Of a DNA stretch of 5,367 bases, positions 5,119 to 5,367 are shown one piece after another. The stretch's first letter is position 1, and each line of letters opens with the position of its first letter. The notes beneath the pieces are model-generated. The model had not been told where the DNA came from, searched no databases, and was given only the letters and a program-made list of their open reading frames with translations. The translations under genes were made by a program, and so were the position numbers. Source of the DNA: Terriglobales bacterium (lineage in GTDB: Bacteria > Acidobacteriota > Terriglobia > Terriglobales > Acidobacteriaceae); the NCBI GenBank assembly GCA_015655365.1, contig JAATFE010000439.1:1-5367 (forward strand), read 5' to 3'.

Positions 5119-5367
5119 GTGAATAAACCAGCAATCGAAGCGAAGTATTTGACCGTGCACGACCATTTTGGCCGATTTGCCGCATCGGCGAGCGGCTGGC
5201 TGGGATCGACCTGGGCGTTCGTGGGAGCGGGGGTGGTGGTGGTCGTGTGGGCCGCCACCGGGCCGATCCTCCACTTCTCCCAGAACTGGGCCCAGGCAAT
5301 CAACACCGGAACGGGCATCGCGACCTTCCTGATGGTCTTTCTCATCCAAAGCACGCAGAATCGCGAC
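5119..5367 (+). CDS. Low-affinity iron permease family protein, 5' part
   Basis: Eighty-three codons are present and the frame is open at the window edge. The protein is an integral membrane protein of the low-affinity iron permease family (PF04120). After a short polar N-terminus (1-15) comes HFGRFA (16-21), a first membrane segment at about 31-47, the GP turn (48-49) with FSQNWAQ (53-59), and a second segment at about 60-76. The family signature INTGTGIATFLMVFLIQ (61-77) followed by STQNRD (78-83) is very clear. The family name comes from fungal Fet4; transport by bacterial members is mostly unproven, so iron uptake is an inference. The GTG start is chosen from GGAGG 8 bases upstream; ATG 5083 would add 12 residues (MVDKHRISEANR). 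The gene is divergent from the propeller gene with 220 bp between the starts. Confidence 0.9.
   Translation, partial: MNKPAIEAKYLTVHDHFGRFAASASGWLGSTWAFVGAGVVVVVWAATGPILHFSQNWAQAINTGTGIATFLMVFLIQSTQNRD

Noticed and set aside
4899..5354. Upstream extension of the propeller gene to ATG 5354
   Set aside because: It overlaps the iron permease gene on the other strand, has no domain, and would bury the RBS and signal peptide at 4827-4910.

Overview
The window is GC-rich, gene-dense bacterial chromosome. The large secreted FG-GAP/ASPIC-UnbV (CRTAC1-type) protein, the tandem universal stress protein and the TIGR04053-type radical SAM/SPASM enzyme together suggest an acidobacterium (Terriglobia-like). 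That placement is an inference from gene families and composition; there is no marker gene here.

Layout from left to right. 1-259 is a non-coding flank, possibly with the tail of an unseen gene. 260-1468 (-) encodes a radical SAM/SPASM enzyme. 1469-1952 is a 484-bp divergent control region with two Crp/Fnr-type palindromes and a third, unrelated inverted repeat. 1953-2912 (+) encodes a two-domain universal stress protein. 2913-2969 is a short convergent gap holding a perfect 9-bp hairpin. 2970-4898 (-) encodes a secreted seven-bladed FG-GAP/VCBS beta-propeller ending in an ASPIC/UnbV domain. 4899-5118 is a second divergent control region. 5119-5367 (+) is the 5' part of a low-affinity iron permease family gene that runs off the window.

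How the parts may work together. The four genes form two divergent pairs that meet tail to tail, so there is no multigene operon. The strongest regulatory signal is between the radical SAM gene and the stress-protein gene: two near-consensus Crp/Fnr-family boxes, one 75 bp upstream of the stress-protein ATG. This suggests redox, oxygen or nucleotide-signal control of the stress protein, and perhaps of the divergent Fe-S enzyme. The second pair couples a Ca-binding secreted propeller with a membrane protein of the iron permease family; the shared 220-bp region carries a perfect 10-bp inverted repeat.

I found no RNA gene, CRISPR array, insertion sequence or phage gene. I see no clearly new multi-gene system. 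The best leads are the regulatory architecture at 1685-1884 and the altered nucleotide-binding residues of the stress protein.
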